Position numbers and translations under genes: made by a program. The notes below the pieces were generated by a model that worked only from the letters and a program-made list of their open reading frames with translations, did no database searches and was not told the DNA's origin. Of a stretch of DNA of 64,000 nucleotides, positions 12,014-23,017 are shown in pieces (position 1 is the stretch's first letter; every line of letters starts with the position of its first letter). The DNA is from Pyrenula massariospora (lineage: Eukaryota > Ascomycota > Eurotiomycetes > Pyrenulales > Pyrenulaceae). The stretch covers positions 434,001-498,000 of the forward strand of contig JAGFMI010000014.1 of NCBI GenBank assembly GCA_021030905.1, given 5' to 3'.

Positions 12014-12904
12014 TTGCTTCCTCTGTCCTTTCGTTCCCCCACCCATGCACTCCGCAGAGCCATGCCCACCCTCCTCCGCTCCCTCTGCTACCTTCTCCTC
12101 TTCGTCCTCTTTACCCCAATCCTCCTAATCCTAGGGTTCTACTACCTCATCGTCACCGACTCGCCCCTCCTCGCCTACATCGACCCTTCCCTCGCCCCAA
12201 CCGACGACCTAGACGACTCCTACCCAGCTCGCCCTCACACCTTCCCCGGCATCACGCCCCTCCGCCAATCCGACTACCACGACATCCTCGGCGGCGACGG
12301 CCACATCCGCCGCGGCGGCCAAAAATGGATCTACGCGCACGGCAACACAACCTCCTCCTGCACCAACGCCGACCACGACCGCCTCTCCCTCTGCACCCTC
12401 TACAACTCCGCCTTCACCTCCCTCACCCACGAATACACCCACACCAACCCCACCCTCCTCGCCGACATCACATCCCTCGACTGCGCCGCCTACCCATCCC
12501 TCTGCGCCGACTACTGGGCCGCCCCGCCCACCCTCATCCTCGTCTCCGGCACCGGCGAACCGTGCGACTTCCGCAGGAACCCCGTCGAGGGCTGGGACTA
12601 CTTCTGCCCCACCGAGTCGCGCCCCGTCTACCTCCCGCTGCAGGAGCAGCGCTACGTCGACCCGCTCCTACTGCGCGGCGGGTTTGCGGACGCGGAGCGC
12701 CAGCTGAGGAGGGTGATTGAGGATCCGTGTGCAAGGGAGCGGTTCCTCACGCCCGAGGAGTTGATTCGGTATCGCGGTCCGGAGGACGGGTGGGTGGAGT
12801 GGGTGGCTTGGCAGATGGGGACGGGGATTGGGTATGTGGTTTTGGGGGTTGGGAAGGTGTGGGATTGGGTCGCGGGAGAAAACAAAGAAATACACCCTTT
12901 TTGA
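12014..12904 (+). CDS. Membrane-anchored fungal protein, possibly thioredoxin-like luminal region
   Basis: A single-exon gene of up to 296 codons; the ATG at 12014 or the second Met at 12062 could start it. A strong hydrophobic segment (LLRSLCYLLLFVLFTPILLI, residues about 20-45) looks like a signal anchor. The rest is polar with several Cys residues; the stretch LADITSLDCAAYPSLCADYW followed by PPTLILVSG recalls the strand-helix-strand pattern of thioredoxin-fold proteins, but no CxxC pair is visible, so this is only a hint. No function is assigned. Third codon positions are almost all C up to about 12600 and then switch to G, an intragenic skew change shared with other genes here. Its opposite-strand open frames are shadows caused by that composition. 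Confidence 0.62.
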   Translation: MLPLSFRSPTHALRRAMPTLLRSLCYLLLFVLFTPILLILGFYYLIVTDSPLLAYIDPSLAPTDDLDDSYPARPHTFPGITPLRQSDYHDILGGDGHIRRGGQKWIYAHGNTTSSCTNADHDRLSLCTLYNSAFTSLTHEYTHTNPTLLADITSLDCAAYPSLCADYWAAPPTLILVSGTGEPCDFRRNPVEGWDYFCPTESRPVYLPLQEQRYVDPLLLRGGFADAERQLRRVIEDPCARERFLTPEELIRYRGPEDGWVEWVAWQMGTGIGYVVLGVGKVWDWVAGENKEIHPF

Positions 12905-13215
12905 AGACCCTGGCTTATGCCTGTTGTCAAGATTTATAGATATACACTTACACATATACATTTGCTCAGCAAAAGGGAGAAGGAAAAGTTTCATTATCTA
13001 TAAACGTTTCTCGTGGCATGAATCACGCCAACTACTCTGTACGTTGCTCACACAAAGAGCCGCGAAAGGGGGAATCTTTATCCACAACAACACCGACCCA
13101 ACGGCCGGGGTCCAGCTTTTCCTAGCCGCCCGGCTCCTTGACGCATGGCCGTCTCCTTAATCAACAAGGGCTCACATCGATCCCTTCCCAATACGAGTGA
13201 TAGTAGCTCACCAGC
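12905..13215. other. intergenic, 3' ends of two convergent genes
   Basis: About 310 bp between convergent stop codons. No gene was seen. Confidence 0.5.
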
Positions 13216-16083
13216 TTAATCCTCAAAGAAATTCATGATCGCGCGGATCCCCTTGCTCCCCAGCCCATGCGGCGGATACGCAATATACACCGGGTCCTCC
13301 TTGGCGCCCATCTTGGCCCGGAACTCGGACTTGCGGTTGAGGTGGAACTGCTTGACGATCGCGTCGTAGGCGTGCGTGAGCAGGCGGATCTTGGCGCCGC
13401 TGAGGTGGTGGCCGGGGACCAGGTGGGCGGTGGCGCCGGCGCCGAAGGTGATGGACTTGTTGCCCATCTCGGCCGCGACCGTGATGGCGTGGGTGGTGAC
13501 GAGTTCGATGGTGCCGGAGATGCAGCCGGGGAAGTCGAGGCAGTACTTGGCTTGCATGCCGTGTCGGGGGGCGAGCTGGGCGAGAACGCTGACGCCGATG
13601 ATCTTGCCGTCTTTGTCTTCGGCGAAGGTGTATCTCCTGTGTCGCCAGTCGCGGAAGAGGTGAATCTCCGACAGGTGGATTTGCGTTCCCTTGCGGTTGG
13701 CGAGCCAATCCTTCACGCCTTGTTCTGTGCGTTCCTGGAGATCTTTGGAGGGTTCCTCGCCAAATGGAACGTCGATGAGCTTGACACCCTCATTCTTTGC
13801 GTGGCGGATCTTGCGGGCTATTTCCGGATCGGCGAGAGCGCTGTTCACCGTCGGGTCAACACGCTCCTCAGCAACACATGACATGGTCTTCCAGCCTAGA
13901 CGCTCGCCAAGGACTTCCTCGACTTCAGAAGAGCAGAGGAGCCAGATCGGCTTGAGTTTTGTATCTTTCTTTAGCCACGTAAGGAACGATGAGATAATTC
14001 GGCTGTACTGACTGGGGTCGCAGAGTGGGTTTCCGGGAAGGATTGCATAACCATGACTGACAACATACGCCATAGCAGCACCTGTATCAGCATGACGCCA
14101 GATCTTGTACCGTTCATCACCCCAGGAAGTTGCGGTTGCATCGCCGTAGTTGGCAACCAGATCCTCAACTGGTGGCAATTTACGATCTGTCAGACTTGTG
14201 ATGCTGCCTTTCTCCCGATGTTCTTTGGCCCACACTGGATTCTTCGTATCAGCGTCTGGGTGAGGCAGCTTGAAAACGGCTGGTTTTGCCGGGAAAGACT
14301 TCGGGTCCCTCGGGAACATTGATGCGAGACGAATGTTTCCAACTTGCAGAATAAGCATCACGATTCGCTCTAGTCCAACGCCACAACCACCGTGTGGGGG
14401 AGCTCCCCATCTAAATCCTTCCAGGTATTCTTCCATGCTTGCTGGATCGATACCATTGGCTTTCATATTGTCTTCTAGCATCTGTGGATCATGAATACGT
14501 TGTCCACCGGAAATGATTTCTTGCCCGCGCACAAAGACATCGAAGGAATTTGTATATCGAGGATCTTTGGGGTCTGGCATAGTATAAAATGGCCGAGCAG
14601 AGGCTGGAAATTTGTCTAAAACGTAATAGTCGGTATGATACTTCTCCTTCATAAGCTGCCCAAGACGGATCTCGTCTCTGGTGTGAAGATCTTCCAAGGG
14701 GCTGGGTGGGTTTCCTTCCTCATCAAGCCAACCGGAATCGGTGAGGAGTTGGACAGCCTCTGCGAAGGGGATGACAGGGGTCTTTTCCAACCATACCAAA
14801 TTTTCATGCGGAAATTGCTCTTTGATAATGGTAATTTCTCTGTGATATCGCTTGTACACGCCCTCAAAGATGTTCTTGATTGTAGCGTCAACAACGTCCA
14901 GCATTTCATGGTAGTGAGATTCAATAGCCATCTCAAGATCCAAACCTGTATACTCAGTTAAATGGCGATGCGTGTTCGAGTTCTCTGCCCGGAATATAGC
15001 GCCGATTTCGTATACTCTTTCGAAATCCGAGGCAATTGCCATTTGCTTAGCCAGTTGAGGACTTTGTGCGAGGAACGCATCTCGACCAAAATAGCCAAGC
15101 TTGAAGACGCTTGCTCCGGATTCTGTTGCTGCACCCTGAAGTTTAGGCGTATGAATCTCAACAAAGCCTCGGTCATCCAGGGCGCTGCGGAACAGATTGC
15201 CAACTCCAGCTTGGACACGGAATATCGACTGCGAAGTACCAGTACGAAGGTCAATAATGCGATTTGTCAGCCGAGTTCGGTCTGAGATTTTGCTGTGTCG
15301 GCCTTCGATAGCTTCCTCGGCTACATTAGCCAATTCTGCTTCATACACAGAGAATGGAGTTGCCATCTCCCTCTTAACAATGACCTTCAAATCATTGATG
15401 TGAATCTCTATATTATGAATGGAAGCACCGATGATGGGCACGTCAGGCTTCTTTAAGATTCCCTTCACCTGCATGATTGAACCCGGCCGAAGCGCCTGGG
15501 CCCACTGAATCATGAGAGGGGAGATCTTGCCCGGTTCATCATGCAAGACGCCTTGGAGTGTGAAGATTTGCTGACGGAAAACAAGAAAGACAAGCTTGAT
15601 GCCCATCCGTCGGATGACGTGAAGTCTGGCACGAAAACTAATTTCTTGTTCAAGCATCTCTTGGGAAATTTCGTCAAGTTTGATGCGTGTTTCAGCCAGC
15701 TTTTCAGTAGACTGAACGAGAGGCAATTCGCCATATCGAGCCTTCATTTCGGGGGTCAGGTCCTTTTCTGCTTGCTCCATTCTCTCCTTATGTTTGGCTT
15801 CGGATTCTTCGTTCGACTCAAGGCTGTGTCGCGTTCGAGCCTCACGCAAATGTTTCCTAGCTTGCCGTTTCTGTGCGTTCTTGCTCATTCCCTCAGACTC
15901 ATCACCACTACCAAAATCGTCACTGCTGGAGACATATTCCTTCTCTGAGAATATGTTGCTCATGGCTAAGGACCTGCGCGGGCTATGGGTGCCCGAAGTC
16001 GAGGACTTTGGCGAGTGGGTACCATCCCCGCCATTTTCGTGGCCATGGGGGATGATGTGCCCCAGCGCTCTCTTGATAGACAT
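13216..16083 (-). CDS. erdS: AspRS-DUF2156 fusion, ergosteryl-3beta-O-L-aspartate synthase
   Basis: An intronless 955-codon gene. The N-terminus is low complexity with a charged helix. An OB-fold anticodon-binding region (about 150-240) leads into a class II aspartyl-tRNA synthetase core: motif 2 is FRAENSNTHRHL (364-375) and motif 3 is GCGVGLERIV (566-575), with the AspRS features QSPQLAKQ and GGQRI. From about residue 640 the frame continues without a break into a DUF2156 domain (aminoacyl-tRNA transferase fold, as in bacterial MprF), ending FGAGATAHLVPGHH and YIAYPPHGLG. This fusion is ErdS, shown in fungi to charge tRNA-Asp and pass Asp to the 3beta-hydroxyl of ergosterol. It has no MprF-like membrane domain. 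It is divergent from the hydrolase at 17329, the candidate partner ErdH. A separate housekeeping AspRS should exist elsewhere. Confidence 0.93.
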   Translation of the reverse strand: MSIKRALGHIIPHGHENGGDGTHSPKSSTSGTHSPRRSLAMSNIFSEKEYVSSSDDFGSGDESEGMSKNAQKRQARKHLREARTRHSLESNEESEAKHKERMEQAEKDLTPEMKARYGELPLVQSTEKLAETRIKLDEISQEMLEQEISFRARLHVIRRMGIKLVFLVFRQQIFTLQGVLHDEPGKISPLMIQWAQALRPGSIMQVKGILKKPDVPIIGASIHNIEIHINDLKVIVKREMATPFSVYEAELANVAEEAIEGRHSKISDRTRLTNRIIDLRTGTSQSIFRVQAGVGNLFRSALDDRGFVEIHTPKLQGAATESGASVFKLGYFGRDAFLAQSPQLAKQMAIASDFERVYEIGAIFRAENSNTHRHLTEYTGLDLEMAIESHYHEMLDVVDATIKNIFEGVYKRYHREITIIKEQFPHENLVWLEKTPVIPFAEAVQLLTDSGWLDEEGNPPSPLEDLHTRDEIRLGQLMKEKYHTDYYVLDKFPASARPFYTMPDPKDPRYTNSFDVFVRGQEIISGGQRIHDPQMLEDNMKANGIDPASMEEYLEGFRWGAPPHGGCGVGLERIVMLILQVGNIRLASMFPRDPKSFPAKPAVFKLPHPDADTKNPVWAKEHREKGSITSLTDRKLPPVEDLVANYGDATATSWGDERYKIWRHADTGAAMAYVVSHGYAILPGNPLCDPSQYSRIISSFLTWLKKDTKLKPIWLLCSSEVEEVLGERLGWKTMSCVAEERVDPTVNSALADPEIARKIRHAKNEGVKLIDVPFGEEPSKDLQERTEQGVKDWLANRKGTQIHLSEIHLFRDWRHRRYTFAEDKDGKIIGVSVLAQLAPRHGMQAKYCLDFPGCISGTIELVTTHAITVAAEMGNKSITFGAGATAHLVPGHHLSGAKIRLLTHAYDAIVKQFHLNRKSEFRAKMGAKEDPVYIAYPPHGLGSKGIRAIMNFFED

Positions 16084-17328
16084 CTTTCCTTGGTCTTCGA
16101 GGAGTAAGGTTTGTGTAGTCTATTGTTCTTCGGTCCGCTGGTAGAAGGAGAGCTTGGCCCTGAACGCGGTCAATATAAAACGATCAGTCTATTGAGCCCG
16201 AGGGTTGGAGATATGCAATGAGTCAGCAGGCATTCTCGCACCTATGAAAACGTCCGAAGAATCGTGAAAGGCTCGCTGCGTGGGCGAATCTTGGAGGGGC
16301 TGCTCTGTGAATTGGAGATCAAAGGTGGGGAAGTGATTCTCCTCGGTCGGCTGCAAAGCTTCCAACCTAAGTCAGAGTATGCAGACGACAATCCCAAGGA
16401 TCGAAAGATCTAATCGAGTAGATCAGGAGAAACCCTCGATTGCGCAACGAAACAACGCTGTGTGTGACTTGAAGGGCCTTTGGGCCTGTGGAGAAGTGGT
16501 TGGGGAGGCGGAATAGGCGGAAGCTCGCGGGACAGTCAGCGGTGGGGTTGATTATTCAGTGACCGGCCAGACCATCGACCCCAATACTGAGCGCTTATTG
16601 ATGCATCTCGAACTTTGACTTGGGTAGCGTCAACCTCGGTAGTGAAGACGAGAATATGGAATATTAAAATGAAAGCAATAAAATGAGGGAAAGAAATCGG
16701 GCTCCAGCAGTAGAAGTGCTTGTCGAACCATGATTGGCCGGTACATTACTTTCTGTGATGATAACTATGACATACTTTCTACGAGAAGTCCAGTGACCTG
16801 CGAGAGAAAATTGAGTTCCGAAGCTGCAAGAAAATCAGTGCAAAGACTGAAAATCACAAATTGGATATCAGGGAATGGCCGTCCAGACTTCTGCGTCTTG
16901 GGTCAAAGCTCGAGCATGGATGAGGCCTCTATGGAACCATAGAACGGCCCGTCGATATTTTAGAGAACACTCGTTCCCGGTGGATGATAGGAGATAGTTT
17001 AGACAGGGCAGCGATTAAGGGCCCGGACGGCCTGTTTAAGTATCCCAAATATGCCAACCATGCCCAGTAGAAGAATTATGTATGCATAGTAAAATGCGTA
17101 TGATGACCCGATGACACCCGGCACAAAATAGCTGATCCAGTTCCCACTAGTCGCCCAGAGGTGGTTTGCGCGTCATCGCCATCCTCGCATTGTCCAAGCC
17201 ACACTCGGTGATACCTCGCCGAAACACAGTGGATTGGCAATGATCCCAGGTAATGGCTGAGAGGACCCTTAAATTCCTTCGATTTCAAATATGAAGACCT
17301 CGACATCCTCTGGGACTAGAGCTATATC
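16084..17328. promoter_or_regulatory. Shared divergent promoter region of erdS and the hydrolase
   Basis: About 1.25 kb between two ATGs on opposite strands. No gene of its own is supported; the frames 16730-16942 (plus) and 17076-17306 (minus) look random. It probably contains both promoters and the two leaders, which could allow joint regulation of the synthase and hydrolase; I did not identify a specific operator. Confidence 0.5.
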
Positions 17329-18645
17329 TTGTCGTCGTCCTCTACCCACCGTCTTCTTTCCCTGCCATCATACTCAGACTTCCCTCTCACCATGTCCCAG
17401 ATGACCAGCCACGACAGAATCGACAGTACCACCAGCAGATTCTCAACAGCAAGCCGCCGTCCCTCCCGTCCTTCAGAAGATGTCCTTAAACGTGCAGAAC
17501 AAGTCCACATCCTCCAATCCATTCCAACCAGGGACTCAATCGAACCCGAGTTCCGTCCAAATCCAAAACTCCTCTCCAAGGAATATCCCCCATCACGACT
17601 ATGGCTCCAGATCCAAGCACACTGGTGGCGCTCCCTGATGCGGTTCGCCATGGTTCTGCACGATTTCTCTTCCCCCAAACCACCCAAGCCATCCTTCGTT
17701 CGCACCCTCTACCCTCCTCCTCGGGGTTCACGGATCGAAATCCAATTCTACGTCCCCACCGACTACCGTGACCAGATCCGCAGAGGTCACCATTACCCGC
17801 TCGTCGTCAATTTCCACGGCGGCGGATTCTGTCTTGGAACCGCCACTGACGACCGTTACTGGGCACGCATGGTCCTTGAAGAGACACCTGCCATCTTTGT
17901 TAGCGTAGGGTACCGCCTTGCGCCCGAATTCCCATTTCCCATCGCAGTAGACGATTGTGTCGAAGCGCTCCTCTACCTCTCCGCTAATGCTAAGTCTCTG
18001 GGCCTTGACACCTCCAAAGTAGCGCTCAGCGGCTTCTCCGCCGGCGGAAACCTGGCTTTCACCGTCCCACTCCGCTATGCCAACCACACCCTCAAATCTT
18101 CCACCGAGTCCTCCCCTTCCAACTTTTCACCCTCCCAAAGCACAACAGAGCTCGCCCGTCTCGCCTCAACCCAAGCCCTCCTCGAATCTTCCACCGGCCT
18201 AACCATTATCGGTATCGTCGCCTGGTACCCGCTAGTCGACTACACCATCCCGCGCGAAGAGAAGAGACGGACATGCCCCCATCCAAAGAAGACCCTCCCT
18301 CGCTTCTTCACCAACCTATTCGACGCATCCTACCTCCCACCACCCACCGACCATTACTCACCCTACGTCTCCCCGGCAATCGCCTCCTCCGAAATGCTCT
18401 CCGACTCTCTCCCCCAGCACATCCAGATCTTCATCTGTGAGCAAGACATGCTCGTCGCTGAAGGCCAGACCTTCGCCAGGAGATTACGAGATCTGGGCAA
18501 AGACTGCAGGGACATCCTCATCCCCGGGGTGCCGCACGGGTGGGACAAGAGCCCTAACCCCTGGCGAAATCAGGGGGCCATCGACGTGCTATATCGGCAT
18601 GCATGCGTGAAATTGAGAGGTCAATTCGGAACGGGGAGAACATGA
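17329..18645 (+). CDS. erdH: Alpha/beta hydrolase, candidate ergosteryl-aspartate hydrolase ErdH
   Basis: A single exon of 438 codons; the Met at 17392 is an alternative start. It is an alpha/beta hydrolase of the hormone-sensitive-lipase type: oxyanion-hole motif HGGG (163-166), nucleophile elbow GFSAG with Ser237, probable acid in CEQDM (Asp373) and base in PHGWDK (His403). A Ser/Thr-rich disordered N-terminus (about 60 residues) and a linker around residues 255-290 are family-variable. The family cleaves carboxyl esters. Function is inferred from position: it is head-to-head with the ErdS fusion gene, and ErdH, the hydrolase that removes Asp from ergosteryl-aspartate, is an alpha/beta hydrolase that, as I recall, often neighbours erdS in fungi. 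Without alignment it could instead be another HSL-type esterase. Confidence 0.75.
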   Translation: MSSSSTHRLLSLPSYSDFPLTMSQMTSHDRIDSTTSRFSTASRRPSRPSEDVLKRAEQVHILQSIPTRDSIEPEFRPNPKLLSKEYPPSRLWLQIQAHWWRSLMRFAMVLHDFSSPKPPKPSFVRTLYPPPRGSRIEIQFYVPTDYRDQIRRGHHYPLVVNFHGGGFCLGTATDDRYWARMVLEETPAIFVSVGYRLAPEFPFPIAVDDCVEALLYLSANAKSLGLDTSKVALSGFSAGGNLAFTVPLRYANHTLKSSTESSPSNFSPSQSTTELARLASTQALLESSTGLTIIGIVAWYPLVDYTIPREEKRRTCPHPKKTLPRFFTNLFDASYLPPPTDHYSPYVSPAIASSEMLSDSLPQHIQIFICEQDMLVAEGQTFARRLRDLGKDCRDILIPGVPHGWDKSPNPWRNQGAIDVLYRHACVKLRGQFGTGRT

Positions 18646-19440
18646 AAATATCCCATACTCCTCAGAGGCGTTGTTTACTCGGATGTCCTTCATACGCAGG
18701 GCACCCGTCGCTACAAACCCGAAAAGATCGAGCTTCTCGAAAAGCGGCCCCGGAGGAATACGAACATCCGATTCCTAGTTTTGCGGGACGAACGTTGCAA
18801 ATGACGACGATACCTCGGCATACCCGTGTCGAGCTTTCGAGTCCCGATCCAGCGCGAAGAAGAACGTTTAAGTTCAATTACGCATCCTAGACTACGGCGG
18901 CATTACTTTTTTCGCAAATGTCCATATTACCAACTTTTCCAAGGCCCCTAGTTACCTACCTACCTATGTTTAAACAACACCAAGACCTCTTTTAAAACGC
19001 GAGACAAAATTGGAGTGTACAAAATTATATGTACAGAAATCATGTATAGCGCGGATCACGATTGGAGCATGGGAAATGGGATAGATTTTCTAAACATGTC
19101 GATTAAGCTTACGAACTATATGTATTTTACAACATTCGGGCTGTCTATATTAGAAGTTTCACATTCGAATGGAATGTTGTTCTGAGAAGATCAGTGTTCA
19201 TTGATTCAGCTCATTTTGTGACACGCTATGCCCTTGCAAGCTATAGACCATTTCATCCTGTGTCATTAGGATTGTAATTCACACCACCACCAGAATCATT
19301 ACACTGTGAAACCGCCATGTCGAACAGAATTTCTACCCTCCTAGCCACCTCTCATTCCCTCCATACCCAACGCCCATCCACACGTACTCGGAACTTCACT
19401 CTTCCTGTGTTCCCTTTTTCCACCTCCATTACACCACCCC
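18646..19440. other. intergenic, no gene seen
   Basis: About 800 bp, AT-rich, between the converging hydrolase and secreted-protein genes. Short CCTA repeats occur near 18955. Nothing else is recognised. Confidence 0.5.
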
Positions 19441-20282
19441 TCACTCATCACTCTTCCCTGGCAGAACAGTCGGCACAACCGGCTCCCCCGTAACAACCGG
19501 CCTGGCATATTTACGCCACCCAGAGATCGTATCCGCCGTGTCATTAACCGACTTGACCTGTGTGGACGATGAGGGAAGAGAGCTCGGAACGGGCCCAGCA
19601 GCAGAAGGAGGGTGCGGCTTTGTGACGGGGGTATAGGAGTCCGTGTCATACGAAGCCGAACCCGTCGCCGCCCCAGACACAGACCCCGTCCCACTCGTGT
19701 ACACAGGCGGGTTTGCCCCCGTCAGACACACAAGCCTCTCAAAGTCGTCCGCACTGACATGGAATTCACCGAGCAAAGTAACATTAACATTCTGACAAAA
19801 CCTGACCACATCCTCAAAGTAAGCTCCACGACCAACACTCATCACCGCCGCTTCACCGTTCGTAAGGGTGGTCCGGATTGCGGTCGCATTGTAGTCGAGA
19901 AAGTGCCCCTCCGCGGCCCCGGACGTGCAGACCGTCTCCTCGATCCAGGCCATGTCGAGCCCGGCGGCGTTGGCTCGGACGGGCTGGTACGTGCCGTTCT
20001 GGAAGAGCGGGCAGAAGGACGACAGGCCCTTTGGGGCGGGGGAGAGCGCGACGAGGTTGGCGAGGAAGGTGGCGGTGACGAATTGGTTGGCGAGCGCGGC
20101 GAGGTTGGTGGTTCCGGCGGTCAGATTTTGAGGGGTGGAACGCTGGATTTAGACATCAGCGCGATGATAGACAAACAATAGATGATGAGGGTGGTGACCT
20201 TTAGAAGTTCGGCGGGGACATGGTGCAGTGAGCAAACTCCCAACGTGAGGGAAACGAGGATCGTGAAAAGTATTCGTGCCAT
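19441..20282 (-). CDS. Small secreted fungal protein of unknown function
   Basis: Two exons, 20282-20199 and 20142-19441, phase 0, 56-bp intron, 261 residues. The first 18 residues (MARILFTILVSLTLGVCS) are a typical signal peptide. The mature part has scattered Cys residues, two Asn-x-Ser/Thr sites early on, and a C-terminal third rich in Ser, Thr, Pro and Gly (linker-like) that ends in KSDE. There is no hydrophobic tail, so no GPI anchor. Neither a catalytic motif nor a known domain is visible. It could be a cell-wall or extracellular protein; effector-like status would be speculation. It lies tail-to-tail with the hydrolase gene and upstream of Hsp90 on the same strand. Confidence 0.7.
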
Positions 20283-20869
20283 GGTGAGAAGACAGATCTG
20301 GTCGTCGGTGAGATGCAGAATATCAGAAGTTTTTAGAAAAGAAGCCTTTGAATCGAGGTTGTAGGTGTAGTGAGGAAGCTTGATGTCCTTCGCAGAGAAG
20401 GAAACGAACAGTGGGGTGAAGCACAGGACTTGGAAATGGGACTGAAAGGCTTGTGTTATAGCTGTAGTCGTCAGTAGACAATGTGATGGAAGCGAGGCGT
20501 GGGCAAGGAAGTCGCGATCGAGTGGTTCGCTGCTTCTCGAAGTGCTCTGAAATTCGAAGTAGGGACCTCCCAGGACGTACTTGCCGTGACAAGCACTTGG
20601 TTTTGCCCACAAGGAAAAAGAGCTTGCCCGGAAACGGTGGATTCACGGTAAGACATGGTAGTGTTGTGACAGGAAATGAAAAGAGTCGAACAAGAAACAG
20701 AGAACACGTTTTTATTTGAACATTTCTACCTTCTTCGAAGCAAAATAGCTATCGTGGTGTATTACAAGCGACGCTTTTTGCATCGACCGGAGATCCCCCG
20801 AAGATGAAAGGAATTTAAATCCATGAACGCTCACGTAATGCATGAAAAACTCCCATCAAACCTCCTCAC
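20283..20869. other. intergenic, secreted-protein promoter and hsp90 3' end
   Basis: About 590 bp. The short frames at 20323-20707 on the minus strand overlap the leader of the secreted-protein gene and look random. Confidence 0.5.
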
Positions 20870-23017
20870 CTAGTCGACCTCCTCCATGGCGCTCTCACCA
20901 GCTGCAGGAGCAGCACTCTCTTCCTCAGCCTTCTCCTCACTAGTTTCGGCTTCCTCATCGACATTCAAGCCGAGAGAGACAAGCTTATGGATACGCTCGG
21001 CGAAACCGGCAGGCTCTTCAATGGTGAAACCAGAGACGAGAAGAGAGGTTTCGAACAGGAGTTGAGTGATCGACTTGACGGTTCGATCACTCTCGCCATC
21101 AGCCTCGACCTTCTTCTTGAGCTCCTTGATAATGGACGACTTTGGAGAGATCTCGAAGGTCTTCTTGGATGACATGTAAGAGCTCATGGAGGTGTCACGA
21201 AGAGCCTGGGCTTTCATGATACGCTCCATGTTAGCAGACCAACCGAATTGACCGGTGCGGATGGCACAAGGTGAGCCCAACAGTTTGTGAGAGACAACGA
21301 CCTTCTCGACCTTGTCGCCGAGAACATTTTTCAGAGCCTTGGCGAGGCTTTCGTATTCCTTCTCCTCCTCCTCACGCTGCTTCTTCTCCTCCTCGGTCTC
21401 CTCAAGCTCGAAGTCCTTGGTGATATCGACGAGCTTCTTGCCATCAAATTCTTTGAGCTGAGTCATGGCATACTCATCAATGGGGTCGACCAAGAAAAGA
21501 ACTTCGAAGTCTTTCTGCTTAAGAGTGTCGAGGAAGGGAGACTTCTTCACCGCATTCAGAGACTCGCCGGTGATATAGTAGATCTGCTTCTGGTGCTCCT
21601 GCATCCGGGTGATGTAATCAGTAAGCGAAGTGGCCTCCTCACCAGATTTGGTGGAGTTGAAACGGAGCAATTTGGCGAGAGATTGGCGGTTCTGCGAATC
21701 TTCGTGGATACCGAGCTTGATGTTCTTGCTGAAGGCAGAATAGAACTTGTCAAACATCTCACGGTCCTCGGCAATCTCGTTGAAAAGCTCAAGGGTCTTC
21801 TTCACGATGTTCTTCTTGATTACCTTCATAATCTTGTTCTGCTGCAGAGTCTCACGGGACAGGTTGAGAGGTAGGTCTTCAGAATCAACTACCCCCTTGA
21901 TGAAGCCAAGCCATTCCGGGATCAGGTCTGTAGCATCATCGGTGATAAAGACCCGGCGCACGTAGAGCTTGATGTTGTTCTTAGTCTTCTTGGTCTCGAA
22001 GAGATCGAACGGAGCTCGCTTGGGGACGAAGAGGATAGCGCGGAATTCTAGCTGACCTTCCACTGAGAAGTGCTTGACAGCAAGGTGATCTTCCCAATCA
22101 TTCGACAAGGACTTGTAGAATGAAGCGTACTCCTCCTGGGTGATATCGGCAGGATTGCGGGTCCAGATTGGCTTGGTCTTGTTGAGCTCTTCTTCCTCAA
22201 TCTTGCTCTCCTTTACCTTCTTGGTCTTCTTCTCCTTCTTCTCTTCCTCATCATCAACCTCCTCAACTTTGGGCTTCTTCTCATCGTCCTCTTCGGCCTC
22301 GTCGGCGTCCTCATCAGGGACTTCCTTCTCGGTCTCTTTGAGAACGTGGAGGTAAATAGGATAGGAAATGAATTCGGAATGCTTCTTAACGACTTCCTTA
22401 ATCTTGCTCTCGTTCAGGTAGTCGGTCTGCTCATCTTTCAAGTGAAGGATGATCTTTGTACCTCGGCCAAGCTGCTCGCCCTCGGTGTCTTGCGTGAGGG
22501 TGAAGGTTCCACCCGCGGAGGATTCCCAGATGTACTGCTCGTCATCATTGTTCTTGGAAATGACGGTGACTCTGTCGGCGACAAGGTATGCAGAGTAGAA
22601 ACCAACACCGAATTGACCAATCATGGAGATATCAGCACCTGCAGTCAGGGCTTCCATAAATTGTTTTGTACCAGAGCGGGCAATTGTTCCGAGATTGTTG
22701 ACGAGATCCTGATCGTGTTAGTTCAAGTTGTAGATCATACCGAGTGGTGTACTTACAGCTTTGGTCATGCCAATACCAGTATCTTGGATGGTCAAGGTCT
22801 TGTTGTCCTTGTCCGGGATGATGTCGATTCTCAGGTCCTTGCCGCTATCGAGCTTGCTGGGGTCTGAGAGAGCCTCATAGCGGATCTTGTCGAGGGCATC
22901 GGAGGAGTTCGAGATAATTTCTCGCAAAAAGATTTCCTTATTGGAATAGACAGTGTTGATAATGAGTGACAGGAGCTGAGAGATTTCAGCCTGAAACTCG
23001 AAAGTCTCAGAAGCCAT
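20870..23017 (-). CDS. hsp90: Hsp90 molecular chaperone (cytosolic)
   Basis: Two coding exons, 23017-22757 and 22708-20870 (48-bp intron after GMTKA, phase 0), encode 699 residues, standard for fungal Hsp90. The N-terminal ATPase domain starts [12 protein letters not shown] and shows [26 protein letters not shown] and [13 protein letters not shown]. The charged acidic linker (EEDDEKKPK...EEEEKKEKK) separates it from the middle domain, and the C-terminus ends in MEEVD, the TPR co-chaperone docking motif, marking it as cytosolic. A leader intron is likely at 23044-23209: a GTAAGT donor and a CTCCCACAG acceptor flank it just upstream of the ATG. A broken heat-shock-element-like triplet (GAAgcTTCgaGAG) lies inside that intron. 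Confidence 0.97.

Noticed and set aside
18362-18548. Minus-strand frame over the hydrolase gene
   Set aside because: Shadow of the alpha/beta hydrolase coding region.
21287-21874. Plus-strand frame rich in Leu opposite hsp90
   Set aside because: Reverse complement of the Glu/Lys-rich hsp90 coding region; composition explains it.
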